The position numbers and the translations under genes were made by a program. From contig NZ_JAINVF010000023.1 in assembly GCF_020400585.1 (NCBI RefSeq), positions 48,845 to 112,844 of the forward strand: 64,000 bases of DNA. The letters run 5' to 3'. This document shows positions 35,280 to 44,025 of the stretch, piece after piece (position 1 is the first letter of the stretch; every line of letters starts with the position of its first letter). The notes beneath the pieces are model-generated. The model made no database searches and was not told the DNA's origin. It saw only the letters and a program-made list of their open reading frames with translations. This DNA is from Streptomyces sp. NK08204. GTDB lineage: Bacteria > Actinomycetota > Actinomycetes > Streptomycetales > Streptomycetaceae.

Positions 35280-38200
35280 ATGGCCACCGCCCTGGAGACC
35301 GGTGCGTACGACGCCGTAGACGCCGGCACCTACGAGGTGCTGCGCGACCGGCTCACCGCGCAGGCCGGCGAACTCGCCCGGCGTGCCGAGCTCCTCAACG
35401 CCCGTCGCGTCGAGGAGTTCGGGACGGCACGGCTGGAGCTGGCCGGTACCCGGCGCCTGCGTACGGAGTACGCGTGCGTGCCGCGTGACGTCGTGGCCGT
35501 CGGGGACGCCTTGCTCGTCGGCGCCACCGGTCGGCCCGGCCCGCGCCCGCAGACAGCGGTCGCCGACGTGTTCGCCCTGTACGACCGCGACCTGGGCCGG
35601 CTGCCCGAGACGGCCGTGCCGGGCCTGCTGGACGACCCGGCCTTCGTACGGGAGTTCGCCGACCTGCACCGCTACTACCAGCAGGCCCGCCTGCTCCGGC
35701 TGCGCCGGATCGACGGCAGACTGCTGGCGGTCTTCCGCACCGGCGAGAAGGCCGACGACATCCGCGTGCTGCGCTGGGCCCTGGACGAGGCCGACCGGCC
35801 GGTGTTCCTGGACGCGCGCGGCGAACGCGACGACACCTTCCCGCCCTCCTACGCCTTCACCTGGACCGAGGCGACCCGCGAGGACCATGTCCTGGGCCGC
35901 CATCCGCACGTCCGTGTCCAGGGCGAGCTGTACGTCGCCACCATCGGCGGCGCGCTCACCGTCAAGCTGGAGAACGACACCGAGACGGGCGAAGGCATCC
36001 ACAGCGAGCCGGTGGACGAGCCGCTGCAGGCGCTCGCCGACGCGGACATCGCGCACGCGCGCGTGGGTGCCCTGATCCTGCTGCGCGTGCGGCCCTACAA
36101 GGAGGACGCCCACCGGTACCTGGTGTTCAACACCCTCACCAAGGCGGTCGTCCGCCTGGACGGCATCGGGCAGGCATGCCGCCGACTGCCCGAGGACCAG
36201 GGCATCGTGTTCCCCGGCGGCTACTGCCTGGCCACGGGTGCCCACAAGACCTACGAAACCGATGCGAGCGGCCTGGAGTTCGAGAGGGAGATCCGCTCGC
36301 CCAACGGTGAGGACGTGCTGTACGCGTTCCACGCCCGCGGGGAGAGCCGCGGTCTGCTGCTGTCGTACAACACCATCCGCAAGGAGTTCGCGAACCCGCT
36401 TCCCTGCCGCGGCTGGGCCCTGTTCGACGACGGCGCCTTCGCGGTGCTGCGTGCCGAGGGTGAGGAACCGGCGCAGGTGCATCCGGTCCAGCTCTGGAAC
36501 TCGCCCTACGTCTCCGACGCCCACGTCGCCACCGCCCCCACCGGGAGCGGCGCACTGGGGCGCGTGGGCAACGCCGACCTTGTGCGGGGCATTTCCGTCT
36601 GCCTGTCCGTCGCGCGCCTGGCGCGGGAGGACATCTCGACGAGCGAGGGCTACCGGGCACTGGCCGCCGCCTGTGTGCGCGCCGCCGACGCCCACCACTG
36701 GCTGGCCGAAGACGACCTGGGCGACCTGCTCGGCGTGCTGGACGCGGTCCGTGGGACGGCCGAGCAGGTGCTGGCCGAGTTCGAGGTCGTGCGAGCGCTG
36801 ACCCGGCAGGCCGCCGACGCCCTGGACGAGGCCGCCGAGCGGATCGCCTCCGTCGTCCGCCGCCTGCGCGGTGAGGCACCGAAGGAGGCCGCGGCCTGGG
36901 TGCGGGGGCTGACCGACCTGCGGCACGCCCACGGTCACCTGCTGACCCTCAAGGAGATGCGGTACGCGGACGGCGCCCGCGTAGACGCCCTCGCCGCCGA
37001 AGCGGAGGTCGACCTGGCCGCTCTCGGGCAGCGGGCCGTGGTCTTCCTGGCCCGCGAGGACGCCTTCGCCGGCCAGCAGAGGGACGTCGAAGAGCTCGTC
37101 GCCGACGCCGAGGCCATCACCACCGTCGCCGAGGCGGCCCCGGTGGCCGCCAGGCTGGACGAACTCGGCGACGCCCTCCGGACGGTCACGGACGTCGTCG
37201 CCGCTCTGGATTCCGGCGACGCCACTGTCCGTACGTCCGTCCTGGAGCGCATCGCCGGGGTGCTGAGCGGCGTCAACCGGGCCCGTGCCACCCTCGACGC
37301 CCGCCGCCGCGCACTGGCCGACCACGAGGGCCGCGCCGAGTTCGCCGCCGAGACCGCACTGCTCGGGCAGGCCGTCACCGCGGCCCTCGCGGCCGCGGAC
37401 ACCCCGCAGGCGTGCGACGACCAGCTCGCCCGGCTTCTGAGCAGGCTGGAGGACCTGGAATCCCGCTTCGCGGAGTCGGACGAGTTCCTCGGCGCCCTCT
37501 CCGACAAGCGCACTGAGGTCTACGACGCCTTCGCCACCCGCAAACAGTCGCTCGCCGACGCCCGCGCCCGCCGCGCCGAGCAACTCACCGCCTCCGCCGG
37601 CCGCATCCTGGAGACCATCACCCGGCGCTGTACCGCCCTCTCCGACGCCGACGTGATCGCCACCTACTTCGCCTCCGACCCGATGGTGGCCAAGGTCCGC
37701 CGCACTGCCGACGACCTGCGCGCGCTCGGTGAGAGCGTGAGAGCCGAGGAACTCGACGGCCGCCTGAAGTCCGCCCGCCAGGAAGCCGACCGCGCCCTGC
37801 GCGACCGCACCGACCTGTACGCCGACGACGGCCGTACTGTCCGCCTCGGCGCCCACCGTTTCGCCGTCAACACCCAGCCCCTCGACCTGACCCTGCTCCC
37901 GGACGGCGACGGCCTCGCCTTCGCGGTCACCGGCACCGACTACCGCGCCCCGGTCACCGACCCCGACTTCGCGGCCACCCGCGCGCACTGGCACCGCACC
38001 CTGTCCTCGGAGTCACCAGAGGTCTACCGCGCCGAGTACCTGGCCGCCCGCCTGCTGCGCGCACACGGCCCGGCCGCCCTCGCGGCGGCCGAAGACCTCC
38101 CGGCCCTGGTGCGCACAGTGGCGCAGGAGGCGTACGACGAGGGATACGAGACCGGCGTCCACGACCACGACGCGACGCTCATCCTCACTGCGCTCCTGCC

Positions 38201-40175
38201 CCTGTACGAGGCAGCCGGTGCCCTGCGTCACCAACCCGCCGCCCGCGCCGCCGCCCAGCTCTTCTGGACTCACGGCACCACCCCCGGGGCACGCCAGGCG
38301 TGGACCCGGCGCGCACTCTCGCTGGCCCGCGCCCGGGACACGTTCGGTCTGGCACCCGCGATCGCCGACCTGGAGCGGGAGCTGGCTGAGGAAATCGGCG
38401 GGGAGTACGCGGGGGCCGCCGCCTCCTACCTCTTCGAGGAGCTGACGACCGCCCCCGACGGGTTCGTCCTCAGCGCGAGCGCCCGCACCCTGCTGGACAA
38501 GTTCCGCCGCATGGCCGGCACGAGCGCCTACGCCGACGACCTGACCGCGCTCGACGACCTCCCGGCCCGCCGGCAGCTGGTCGAGGCGTGGCTGTCCTCG
38601 TACGCGGCAGCCACCGGCACGGATCTCGCCCCGGGTGATCTGGCCGAGGCCGTGGCGGCCGAACTCTGCCCCGACCTGCCGCGCTACGACGGCGACGCCC
38701 CACTCACGGCGACGGCCGAGGGTCTGCTGGGCACGCACCCCCGCATCACCGCACGCCGCCTGCCCCTGCGGCTGGACGAGTTCCTCGCCCGTACGGCGCG
38801 CTTCGCGGAGCAGGACGTACCCACCCACCGCGCCTACCAGCAGCGGCGCACCGCCCTGGTGACCGCCGAACGCGCCCGCCTACGCCTGGAGGACCACCGC
38901 CCCCGCGTCATGTCCTCCTTCGTCCGCAACCGGCTCGTGGACGAGGTCTACCTGCCGCTCATCGGGGACAGCCTGGCCAAGCAGCTGGGTACCACGGGCG
39001 ACACCAAGCGCACCGACACCGGCGGCCTGCTGCTGCTCCTCTCCCCGCCCGGCTACGGCAAGACGACCCTCGTGGAGTACGTGGCCGACCGCCTCGGTCT
39101 GATGCTGGTGAAGGTCAGCGGCCCGGCGCTGGGCCACGCGGTCACCTCGCTCGACCCCGCCGAGGCTCCGAACACCACCGCCCGCCAGGAGGTCGAGAAG
39201 ATCAACTTCGCGCTGGAGGCGGGCAACAACACGCTCCTCTACCTGGACGACATCCAGCACACCTCACCGGAACTGCTGCAGAAATTCATCCCGCTGTGCG
39301 ACGCCACCCGCCGCATCGACGGCGTCCGCGACGGCGAACCGCGCACATACGACCTGCGCGGCAAGCGGTTCGCGGTCTGCATGGCCGGCAACCCGTACAC
39401 CGAGTCCGGCAGCCGCTTCCGGGTGCCGGACATGCTTGCCAACCGTGCTGACGTGTGGAACCTCGGCGACGTCCTGACCGGCAAGCAGGAGGTCTTCGGC
39501 TTGAGCTTCATCGAGAACGCGCTCACCGCGAACCCGGTCCTCGCCCCGCTCGCCGGCCGCGACCGCGCCGACCTCGACCTGCTGGTCCGCATCGCCCAAT
39601 GCGATCCGACGGCCGGAGCCGACCGGCTGATCCACCCGTACGCGCCCGCCGAGCTGGAGCGGATTCTGGCGGTCCTGCGTCACCTGCTGACGGCCCGGGA
39701 GACGGTCCTGGCGGTCAACTCGGCCTACATCGCCTCGGCCGCCCAGTCGGACACGACCCGCATCGAACCGCCGTTCCAGCTCCAGGGCTCCTACCGGAAC
39801 ATGAACAAGATCGCCCAGCGGGTCCAGCCGGTCATGAACGACACAGAGCTGGCGACCCTGATCGACGACCACTACCGGGCCGAGGCCCAGACTCTGACGA
39901 CGGGCGCTGAGACCAACTTGCTGAAGCTGGCCGAGTTGCGCGGCACGCTCTCCGCCGATCAGGCAGCACGCTGGGCAGAGGTGAAGGCGGCGTACGTCCG
40001 TGCCCAGACCCTCGGCAGCCCGGAAGACGGCCCCCTCACGCGAGCCGTGGCGGCACTCGGGCTGCTCGCGGACCGGATGGCGGCCGTCGAGAGGGCCATC
40101 ACGTGCGCCGCCGATCCACGCCGCCTGCTCGTCAACCCGAACGCCCAGCACGCGAGCGAGCGGAGGCAGCCGTGA
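35280..40175 (+). CDS. Giant DNA-repair-ATPase-like AAA protein
   Basis: 1631 residues from ATG 35280 (RBS GAAGGG). The N-terminal 400 residues form a beta-rich domain (YACVPRDVVAVGDALLVG, LFDDGAFAVLRAEGEEPAQ), then long helical/coiled-coil regions (about 480-880). Near residue 1255 an AAA module begins, with P-loop LLSPPGYGKTTL and Walker B TLLYLDDIQ, followed by an MoxR/dynein-like AAA lid and a helical tail. Annotators often call such proteins DNA repair ATPases, but no DNA-binding motif is seen. It is paired with flotillin and a 38-residue membrane peptide, which points to a membrane-associated remodelling complex. Confidence 0.85.
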   Translation: MATALETGAYDAVDAGTYEVLRDRLTAQAGELARRAELLNARRVEEFGTARLELAGTRRLRTEYACVPRDVVAVGDALLVGATGRPGPRPQTAVADVFALYDRDLGRLPETAVPGLLDDPAFVREFADLHRYYQQARLLRLRRIDGRLLAVFRTGEKADDIRVLRWALDEADRPVFLDARGERDDTFPPSYAFTWTEATREDHVLGRHPHVRVQGELYVATIGGALTVKLENDTETGEGIHSEPVDEPLQALADADIAHARVGALILLRVRPYKEDAHRYLVFNTLTKAVVRLDGIGQACRRLPEDQGIVFPGGYCLATGAHKTYETDASGLEFEREIRSPNGEDVLYAFHARGESRGLLLSYNTIRKEFANPLPCRGWALFDDGAFAVLRAEGEEPAQVHPVQLWNSPYVSDAHVATAPTGSGALGRVGNADLVRGISVCLSVARLAREDISTSEGYRALAAACVRAADAHHWLAEDDLGDLLGVLDAVRGTAEQVLAEFEVVRALTRQAADALDEAAERIASVVRRLRGEAPKEAAAWVRGLTDLRHAHGHLLTLKEMRYADGARVDALAAEAEVDLAALGQRAVVFLAREDAFAGQQRDVEELVADAEAITTVAEAAPVAARLDELGDALRTVTDVVAALDSGDATVRTSVLERIAGVLSGVNRARATLDARRRALADHEGRAEFAAETALLGQAVTAALAAADTPQACDDQLARLLSRLEDLESRFAESDEFLGALSDKRTEVYDAFATRKQSLADARARRAEQLTASAGRILETITRRCTALSDADVIATYFASDPMVAKVRRTADDLRALGESVRAEELDGRLKSARQEADRALRDRTDLYADDGRTVRLGAHRFAVNTQPLDLTLLPDGDGLAFAVTGTDYRAPVTDPDFAATRAHWHRTLSSESPEVYRAEYLAARLLRAHGPAALAAAEDLPALVRTVAQEAYDEGYETGVHDHDATLILTALLPLYEAAGALRHQPAARAAAQLFWTHGTTPGARQAWTRRALSLARARDTFGLAPAIADLERELAEEIGGEYAGAAASYLFEELTTAPDGFVLSASARTLLDKFRRMAGTSAYADDLTALDDLPARRQLVEAWLSSYAAATGTDLAPGDLAEAVAAELCPDLPRYDGDAPLTATAEGLLGTHPRITARRLPLRLDEFLARTARFAEQDVPTHRAYQQRRTALVTAERARLRLEDHRPRVMSSFVRNRLVDEVYLPLIGDSLAKQLGTTGDTKRTDTGGLLLLLSPPGYGKTTLVEYVADRLGLMLVKVSGPALGHAVTSLDPAEAPNTTARQEVEKINFALEAGNNTLLYLDDIQHTSPELLQKFIPLCDATRRIDGVRDGEPRTYDLRGKRFAVCMAGNPYTESGSRFRVPDMLANRADVWNLGDVLTGKQEVFGLSFIENALTANPVLAPLAGRDRADLDLLVRIAQCDPTAGADRLIHPYAPAELERILAVLRHLLTARETVLAVNSAYIASAAQSDTTRIEPPFQLQGSYRNMNKIAQRVQPVMNDTELATLIDDHYRAEAQTLTTGAETNLLKLAELRGTLSADQAARWAEVKAAYVRAQTLGSPEDGPLTRAVAALGLLADRMAAVERAITCAADPRRLLVNPNAQHASERRQP

Positions 40176-40291
40176 TGGTGTACTTCCTCGCACCGGTGGC
40201 CGCGGCCTCGGTCGTGGTGGTGCTGACCACGTTCGTCCTGGTGCGTCGCGACCGCCGACGAATGACATCAGCTACCGAACGCCTGTACTGA
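40175..40291 (+). CDS. 38-residue single-pass membrane protein
   Basis: The ATG shares one base with the ATPase stop (TGATG), with GGAGGCAGCC just upstream, so translation is coupled. The sequence is one membrane helix (VYFLAPVAAASVVVVLTTFV) followed by a basic RRDRRR tail. It is too short for usual gene callers. It may anchor the ATPase to the membrane next to the flotillin; that role is inference. Confidence 0.65.
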   Translation: MVYFLAPVAAASVVVVLTTFVLVRRDRRRMTSATERLY

Positions 40292-40302
40292 CGCGGCCTC
40301 GG

Positions 40303-40913
40303 TTGCCGGAACCCGTCAACCCCCCGGTCTCGGCGGTCGTTCTTGTTGCCGTTTTCGGCGTGGCTCTGCTCGTCGCGGTGCTGCTGTCCGGGCTCGCTGC
40401 CCGCACCGTGCTGTCCACTTCATTCCTCTTCCTCCTCGCTGGCGCGCTGGTCAGCGAGGGCTTCCTAGGGCTGATCCACATCACCCCGGACAGCGAGATC
40501 GTGTCGGTCACCGCCGACCTGGCGCTCTTCGCGGTGCTGTTCACCGATGGCCAGCACGTGTCTGCGCACCAGCTGGCACAACCCGGCGCGGGCGCTGGGC
40601 CTGGGCATGCCCCTGGCGTTCGTGTTCATGGCGCTGGTCACGCACTACCTGGTCGGCCTGGACTGGACGACGTCCTTCCTGGCCGGCGCGGTGCTGGCGC
40701 CGACGGACCCCGTGTTCGCGTCGGCGATCGTGGGCCGCAAGGAGATCCCGGCGAAGCTGCGGGAACTCCTCAATGTGGAGAGTGGCGTCAACGACGGCCT
40801 GGCCCTGCCCGTCGTACTGCTCCTCATAGCGGCAGCCGGGCCCACCGCCACCGGGCACACCGGCGACGCGTCGCTGGGCCGGATCGCCCTGGAACTGGCC
40901 CGCGGCGAGTCTC
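40303..40913 (+). pseudogene. Frameshifted and truncated Na+/H+ (cation:proton) antiporter
   Basis: One frame gives VNPPVSAVVLVAVFGVALLV...LFAVLFTDGQHV, then the protein continues in another frame from about 40550 with LRTSWHNPARALGLGMPLAFV...LAGAVLAPTDPVFASAIVG, a hallmark of CPA1/CPA2 antiporters. It stops after about 200 residues of a family usually 400-600 long, just before the tRNA-Pro att copy. The expected start codon position reads GTC. It is dead on three counts: start, frame and length. Confidence 0.85.
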
Positions 40914-40925
40914 TGGAAAACCGTC

Positions 40926-40958
40926 AGGGGCCTGATCCACTAGCTGGATCAGGCCCCT
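40926..40958 (-). terminator. tRNA-type terminator beside the middle att copy
   Basis: AGGGGCCTGATCCA / TGGATCAGGCCCCT, a perfect 14-base stem with a 5-base loop; on the minus strand it is followed by GACGGTTTTCC. It sits directly downstream of the truncated tRNA-Pro 3' end in the same order as the terminator of the intact tRNA, and is probably the original terminator left behind by integration. Confidence 0.8.
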
Positions 40959-40968
40959 GCACTATGGC

Positions 40969-41014
40969 GTCGGGGTGGCGGGATTTGAACCCACGACCTC
41001 TTCGTCCCGAACGA
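40969..41014 (-). other. tRNA-Pro 3'-end duplicate (middle attachment site)
   Basis: 46 bases identical to 61225-61270, covering the tRNA 3' end through the anticodon stem, then diverging. No 5' half is present. This is the distal attachment site of the right island and the proximal one of the left island. Confidence 0.92.
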
Positions 41015-41115
41015 GGTTCGGGCGTGATCATCACCGGCTTGTTTGCTGTTTTGCCTGGTCAGGGCGTTGGGGTGCGGTGGTCTCGGATGGTCTTCAAGAG
41101 GCTTGGGGAGCGGGT

Positions 41116-41135
41116 TGGCTCCCAGATGGCTCCCA
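41116..41135. repeat. Paired GGGAGCC motif, left copy (putative integrase arm site)
   Basis: TGGCTCCCAGATGGCTCCCA on the plus strand: two GGCTCCCA units 11 bases apart. The same arrangement with one altered spacer base and one altered edge base is at 61134-61153, next to the other att site. Confidence 0.6.
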
Positions 41136-41188
41136 CGGAGGGATGCCCTCTTCCGCAGATGACTGTGGCTGAGACGACAGCGGGATGC

Positions 41189-43987
41189 CTACTCCACGGT
41201 CATTTCTGCACGTAGTCCGAGTTGGCCGAGTCCTTCCTCGACGACCAGATCGATGATGTGCGGAGGGATCGGCTGCCCGGACTGCACGGAGACGTCCATG
41301 TCGACGCGTACGTCGGCGCCCTGAGCAGCGAATTGGAGCACGGTGACCTTTACGACATCCCTAAGTTTGTCAGCCGGGACGTCGGCGATGTGAAGCCGCA
41401 GTTCCGTGGGTCCTGCCGCTGAAGGGGTCGGCGACGGCCTGTCGGGAGTGCCAGGGGTGCGTGGCTGAGGGACAGTGGGTGAAGCGGTCCGCTGACCTTC
41501 AGAAGGCGGAGGGGGACTATCTGGGGTCCGTGTGGCGCGTAGGGCCTGCGCGCGGGATGCTCGTACGAGCCACGTGCCGGGCTGGAAGTCGATCTCTCCT
41601 GGCAGAACGTCTTCTCCTATACGAACTACCGCGTCGACGGCCTGCCAGTTGGAGCCGGAGACCAATCCAAAGACTTCGCGGCGTGCGCCCTCGACCAAGC
41701 AGTCCCGCAGGACCTCGACTGATGCCAACTTTGGCAGCCGTGGAAAGCGTTGGAACGCCTTGAGTAGGCCCTCGATCTCGATCGCCTCAGCGTCCTCGGG
41801 TATCAGCCCGAAGCGCTCTGAGAGCAAGGCTGCTGGCGCGAGTCTGTCCAGTAGGCCGTCCGATGACCGCATCCGCTCGGTGACGCGCGACGTAACCGTC
41901 TCGCTGGCACGAGCAGCCCCGAGATCCAGGTGCAAGACGGTGGGCGAAGCACCGCCGACTCCGTTGGCGAGCAGATACACGTGTCGGTAGGCCATGGCGA
42001 GCAAGACCGGGAGTCGCTCCTCTGCACGAGTGATCCGGTCTCGCAGGTCGTCCTGCTGTTCCCGATTGAACTTCTTGAGCCGGTGGCTGTCGTCACGCAA
42101 GTCCCGCATGGCCGCAAGGGTCCTGGCCAGCGAGCGGGCGCGACCGAAGGCGCCGGCATCAGGCGCGACCAGAACCAAGGAGTTCTTGTTGGTGCGGCCG
42201 GACTGGTCATACTCGTTGAGGATTCGACCCGCCACCTGCAGCACGGCCTTCGGATCAGAGGGCTCGACTCGGTGATCTGGGTGTAGCAGGGCAAGGGTAA
42301 GGCGTGGCTCATCCCTGACGTCCACTGAGCTCAACACATCGATCTGCGTACGCCAAGGAGACTGGGCGGGGGCCACCTTGGCCGTAGCCACCTCCAGCAG
42401 CTGGACTATGGCCTCCTCGGGAACGGCACTCTCACGTTCCACGATGACCTTGTTGAGGTTGGGCTCGGTGGTGAACCGGTAGCGGCCCCCTTCATACCTC
42501 ATGTACCAGGCGGCGTTCTTGACCGTGTCCCGCACGTCCTCGAGGGTGCCGCGAGACAAGCCGGGTTGTCCTACGCCAAGAGTCATCTGTGCGTCAGAGG
42601 CCCCCAGGACCTTGTCGGCACTAAAGGAATGGATGAAGGCCGTCGTAGCGAGTCCAGTGGCCAACCGAAGCTTCTCGACCTCGCCACCACGCCGCTGGTC
42701 CTCCAGACGGGCCCGTGAGTCGTCGCGGATGATGTCGGCGTTTAGGGCTGACTTGTAGGAGTCCCCGGCGATCTTCAACACCTCGGCCCTCACTCCCGGA
42801 TCATGCAACGGTATGTCGCCAGGATGGATGAGCGGGAAGGCGTGACCCGAGGCATAGAGCGTCTTGATCGTGTGTGCCAGGGTGCGCAGCGCGCCACGAG
42901 TTCGTTGGAAGCCCGAGAGGGATCCCCAACGATTAGTGAGCAGGTCGATCAGTTCTGGGTGGAATGGGTAGGCTGCCTCAATGCGGTCTCGATAGGCCGG
43001 GTCCCGGTAGACAGACGGGAGGGCATCGCCGAACTGCTCTGTATAGTAATCGCCGTAGGCATCCGCAACGGCGCGTCTCTGGGAGACCGTCCCAGTGCTC
43101 TGGAATAGCCGGGTGTGTAGGACAGGGAAGATGTCGTCACCCTCGACTGGCGTCACTACACTTTCGGTCCGGCCGAATATTTTCACCAGGCGTTCGAGGA
43201 GATCTTCGTGATTGACGCCGGCGAAGTCTTCCAAATGAGAGGCGGTAAGGGTTGCAACCAAACATGCGCCCGGAACAGAGGTGACCGCCGTGGCCAGCTC
43301 CTTGATGAAGACCAGAGCATTCGTTGTGCGTACTCCACGATCACCGTCCGCCGTGATCGTCTTCGCAAGGTATTCAAGCGTTTCATCCATCAAGATCAGG
43401 CAGGGAGAGTATCGCTTGAGCAGCCCGACCAGATGCGTGACAGATGTTCCCTGAAGTGCTTCGTCTTGTTCACGGACGCGTCCGTACGCTTCGCTTCCAC
43501 CGAGTTGATACGCAAGATGCCCGAGCAGGGTACGGCCGGGGGAGCGGTTGGACTCCTCGTCACGGTCGGGGGTCAGGTCCGAACCGTCGAGAACAACCAC
43601 GGTGGCCTCTGGGAGCCGACCGCCTGTGAGCGATGAGGCAAGCTGACGAGCGAGTTGAGTACGTGAAAGGGAACGAGCGTTACCGAACAGGTGATAGGCG
43701 GACAGAAGCGTATGGGTCTTCCCGCCACCGAACTCGGTCTGCATCCGGTGGACTGCCCGCGCGGTCGGGTCGCCACCCAGCCGGTTGCCGATCTCGACGA
43801 GAGCCGCACGAAGGTTCTCGGTAAGGTAAGTCTTCTGCGCGAAGAGTTTGGCGTCGAGGTAGTCCTGAGGGCCCTCTCCCTTGCTGACGCGTCCCAGGTC
43901 GGCAGCGAACAACGCATCGTCGAAGGTGCCGTCAACGATGTCACGGTGTGGTGGGGCGATTTCGATCCAACTCGGGAGGCCAGGCAC
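41189..43987 (-). CDS. DUF499-family P-loop ATPase of a BREX-like defence operon
   Basis: 932 residues. A Walker A motif FGGGKTHT lies at 86-93 and a Walker B-type LILMDETLEYL near 195; the block PSWIEIAPPHRDIVDGTFDDALFAADLG at the start (shown by its first and last elements) is typical of DUF499 proteins. DUF499/PglY-BrxC-like ATPases are large core subunits of BREX-type phage exclusion systems. It is the last gene of the operon, 38 bases after the methyltransferase. The C-terminal 120 residues follow a Pro/Ser linker and form a separate small domain. Confidence 0.85.
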   Translation of the reverse strand: MPGLPSWIEIAPPHRDIVDGTFDDALFAADLGRVSKGEGPQDYLDAKLFAQKTYLTENLRAALVEIGNRLGGDPTARAVHRMQTEFGGGKTHTLLSAYHLFGNARSLSRTQLARQLASSLTGGRLPEATVVVLDGSDLTPDRDEESNRSPGRTLLGHLAYQLGGSEAYGRVREQDEALQGTSVTHLVGLLKRYSPCLILMDETLEYLAKTITADGDRGVRTTNALVFIKELATAVTSVPGACLVATLTASHLEDFAGVNHEDLLERLVKIFGRTESVVTPVEGDDIFPVLHTRLFQSTGTVSQRRAVADAYGDYYTEQFGDALPSVYRDPAYRDRIEAAYPFHPELIDLLTNRWGSLSGFQRTRGALRTLAHTIKTLYASGHAFPLIHPGDIPLHDPGVRAEVLKIAGDSYKSALNADIIRDDSRARLEDQRRGGEVEKLRLATGLATTAFIHSFSADKVLGASDAQMTLGVGQPGLSRGTLEDVRDTVKNAAWYMRYEGGRYRFTTEPNLNKVIVERESAVPEEAIVQLLEVATAKVAPAQSPWRTQIDVLSSVDVRDEPRLTLALLHPDHRVEPSDPKAVLQVAGRILNEYDQSGRTNKNSLVLVAPDAGAFGRARSLARTLAAMRDLRDDSHRLKKFNREQQDDLRDRITRAEERLPVLLAMAYRHVYLLANGVGGASPTVLHLDLGAARASETVTSRVTERMRSSDGLLDRLAPAALLSERFGLIPEDAEAIEIEGLLKAFQRFPRLPKLASVEVLRDCLVEGARREVFGLVSGSNWQAVDAVVRIGEDVLPGEIDFQPGTWLVRASRAQALRATRTPDSPPPPSEGQRTASPTVPQPRTPGTPDRPSPTPSAAGPTELRLHIADVPADKLRDVVKVTVLQFAAQGADVRVDMDVSVQSGQPIPPHIIDLVVEEGLGQLGLRAEMTVE

Positions 43988-44025
43988 TGAAGCGGAGATC
44001 CTTTCGCAATGGGACGAAGCAGAAG

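Noticed and set aside
33428..35329. A 633-residue open frame opposite the flotillin gene
   Set aside because: It is the antisense shadow of a GC-rich coiled-coil gene; its Leu/Gly/Asp-rich product has no family signature, start signal or domain.
35166..37994. A 942-residue open frame opposite the giant ATPase
   Set aside because: Low-complexity Gly/Val/Arg product, antisense to a protein with clear AAA motifs.
40969..41045. A second tRNA-Pro gene
   Set aside because: Identity to the intact tRNA ends after 46 bases and the following bases cannot complete a cloverleaf.
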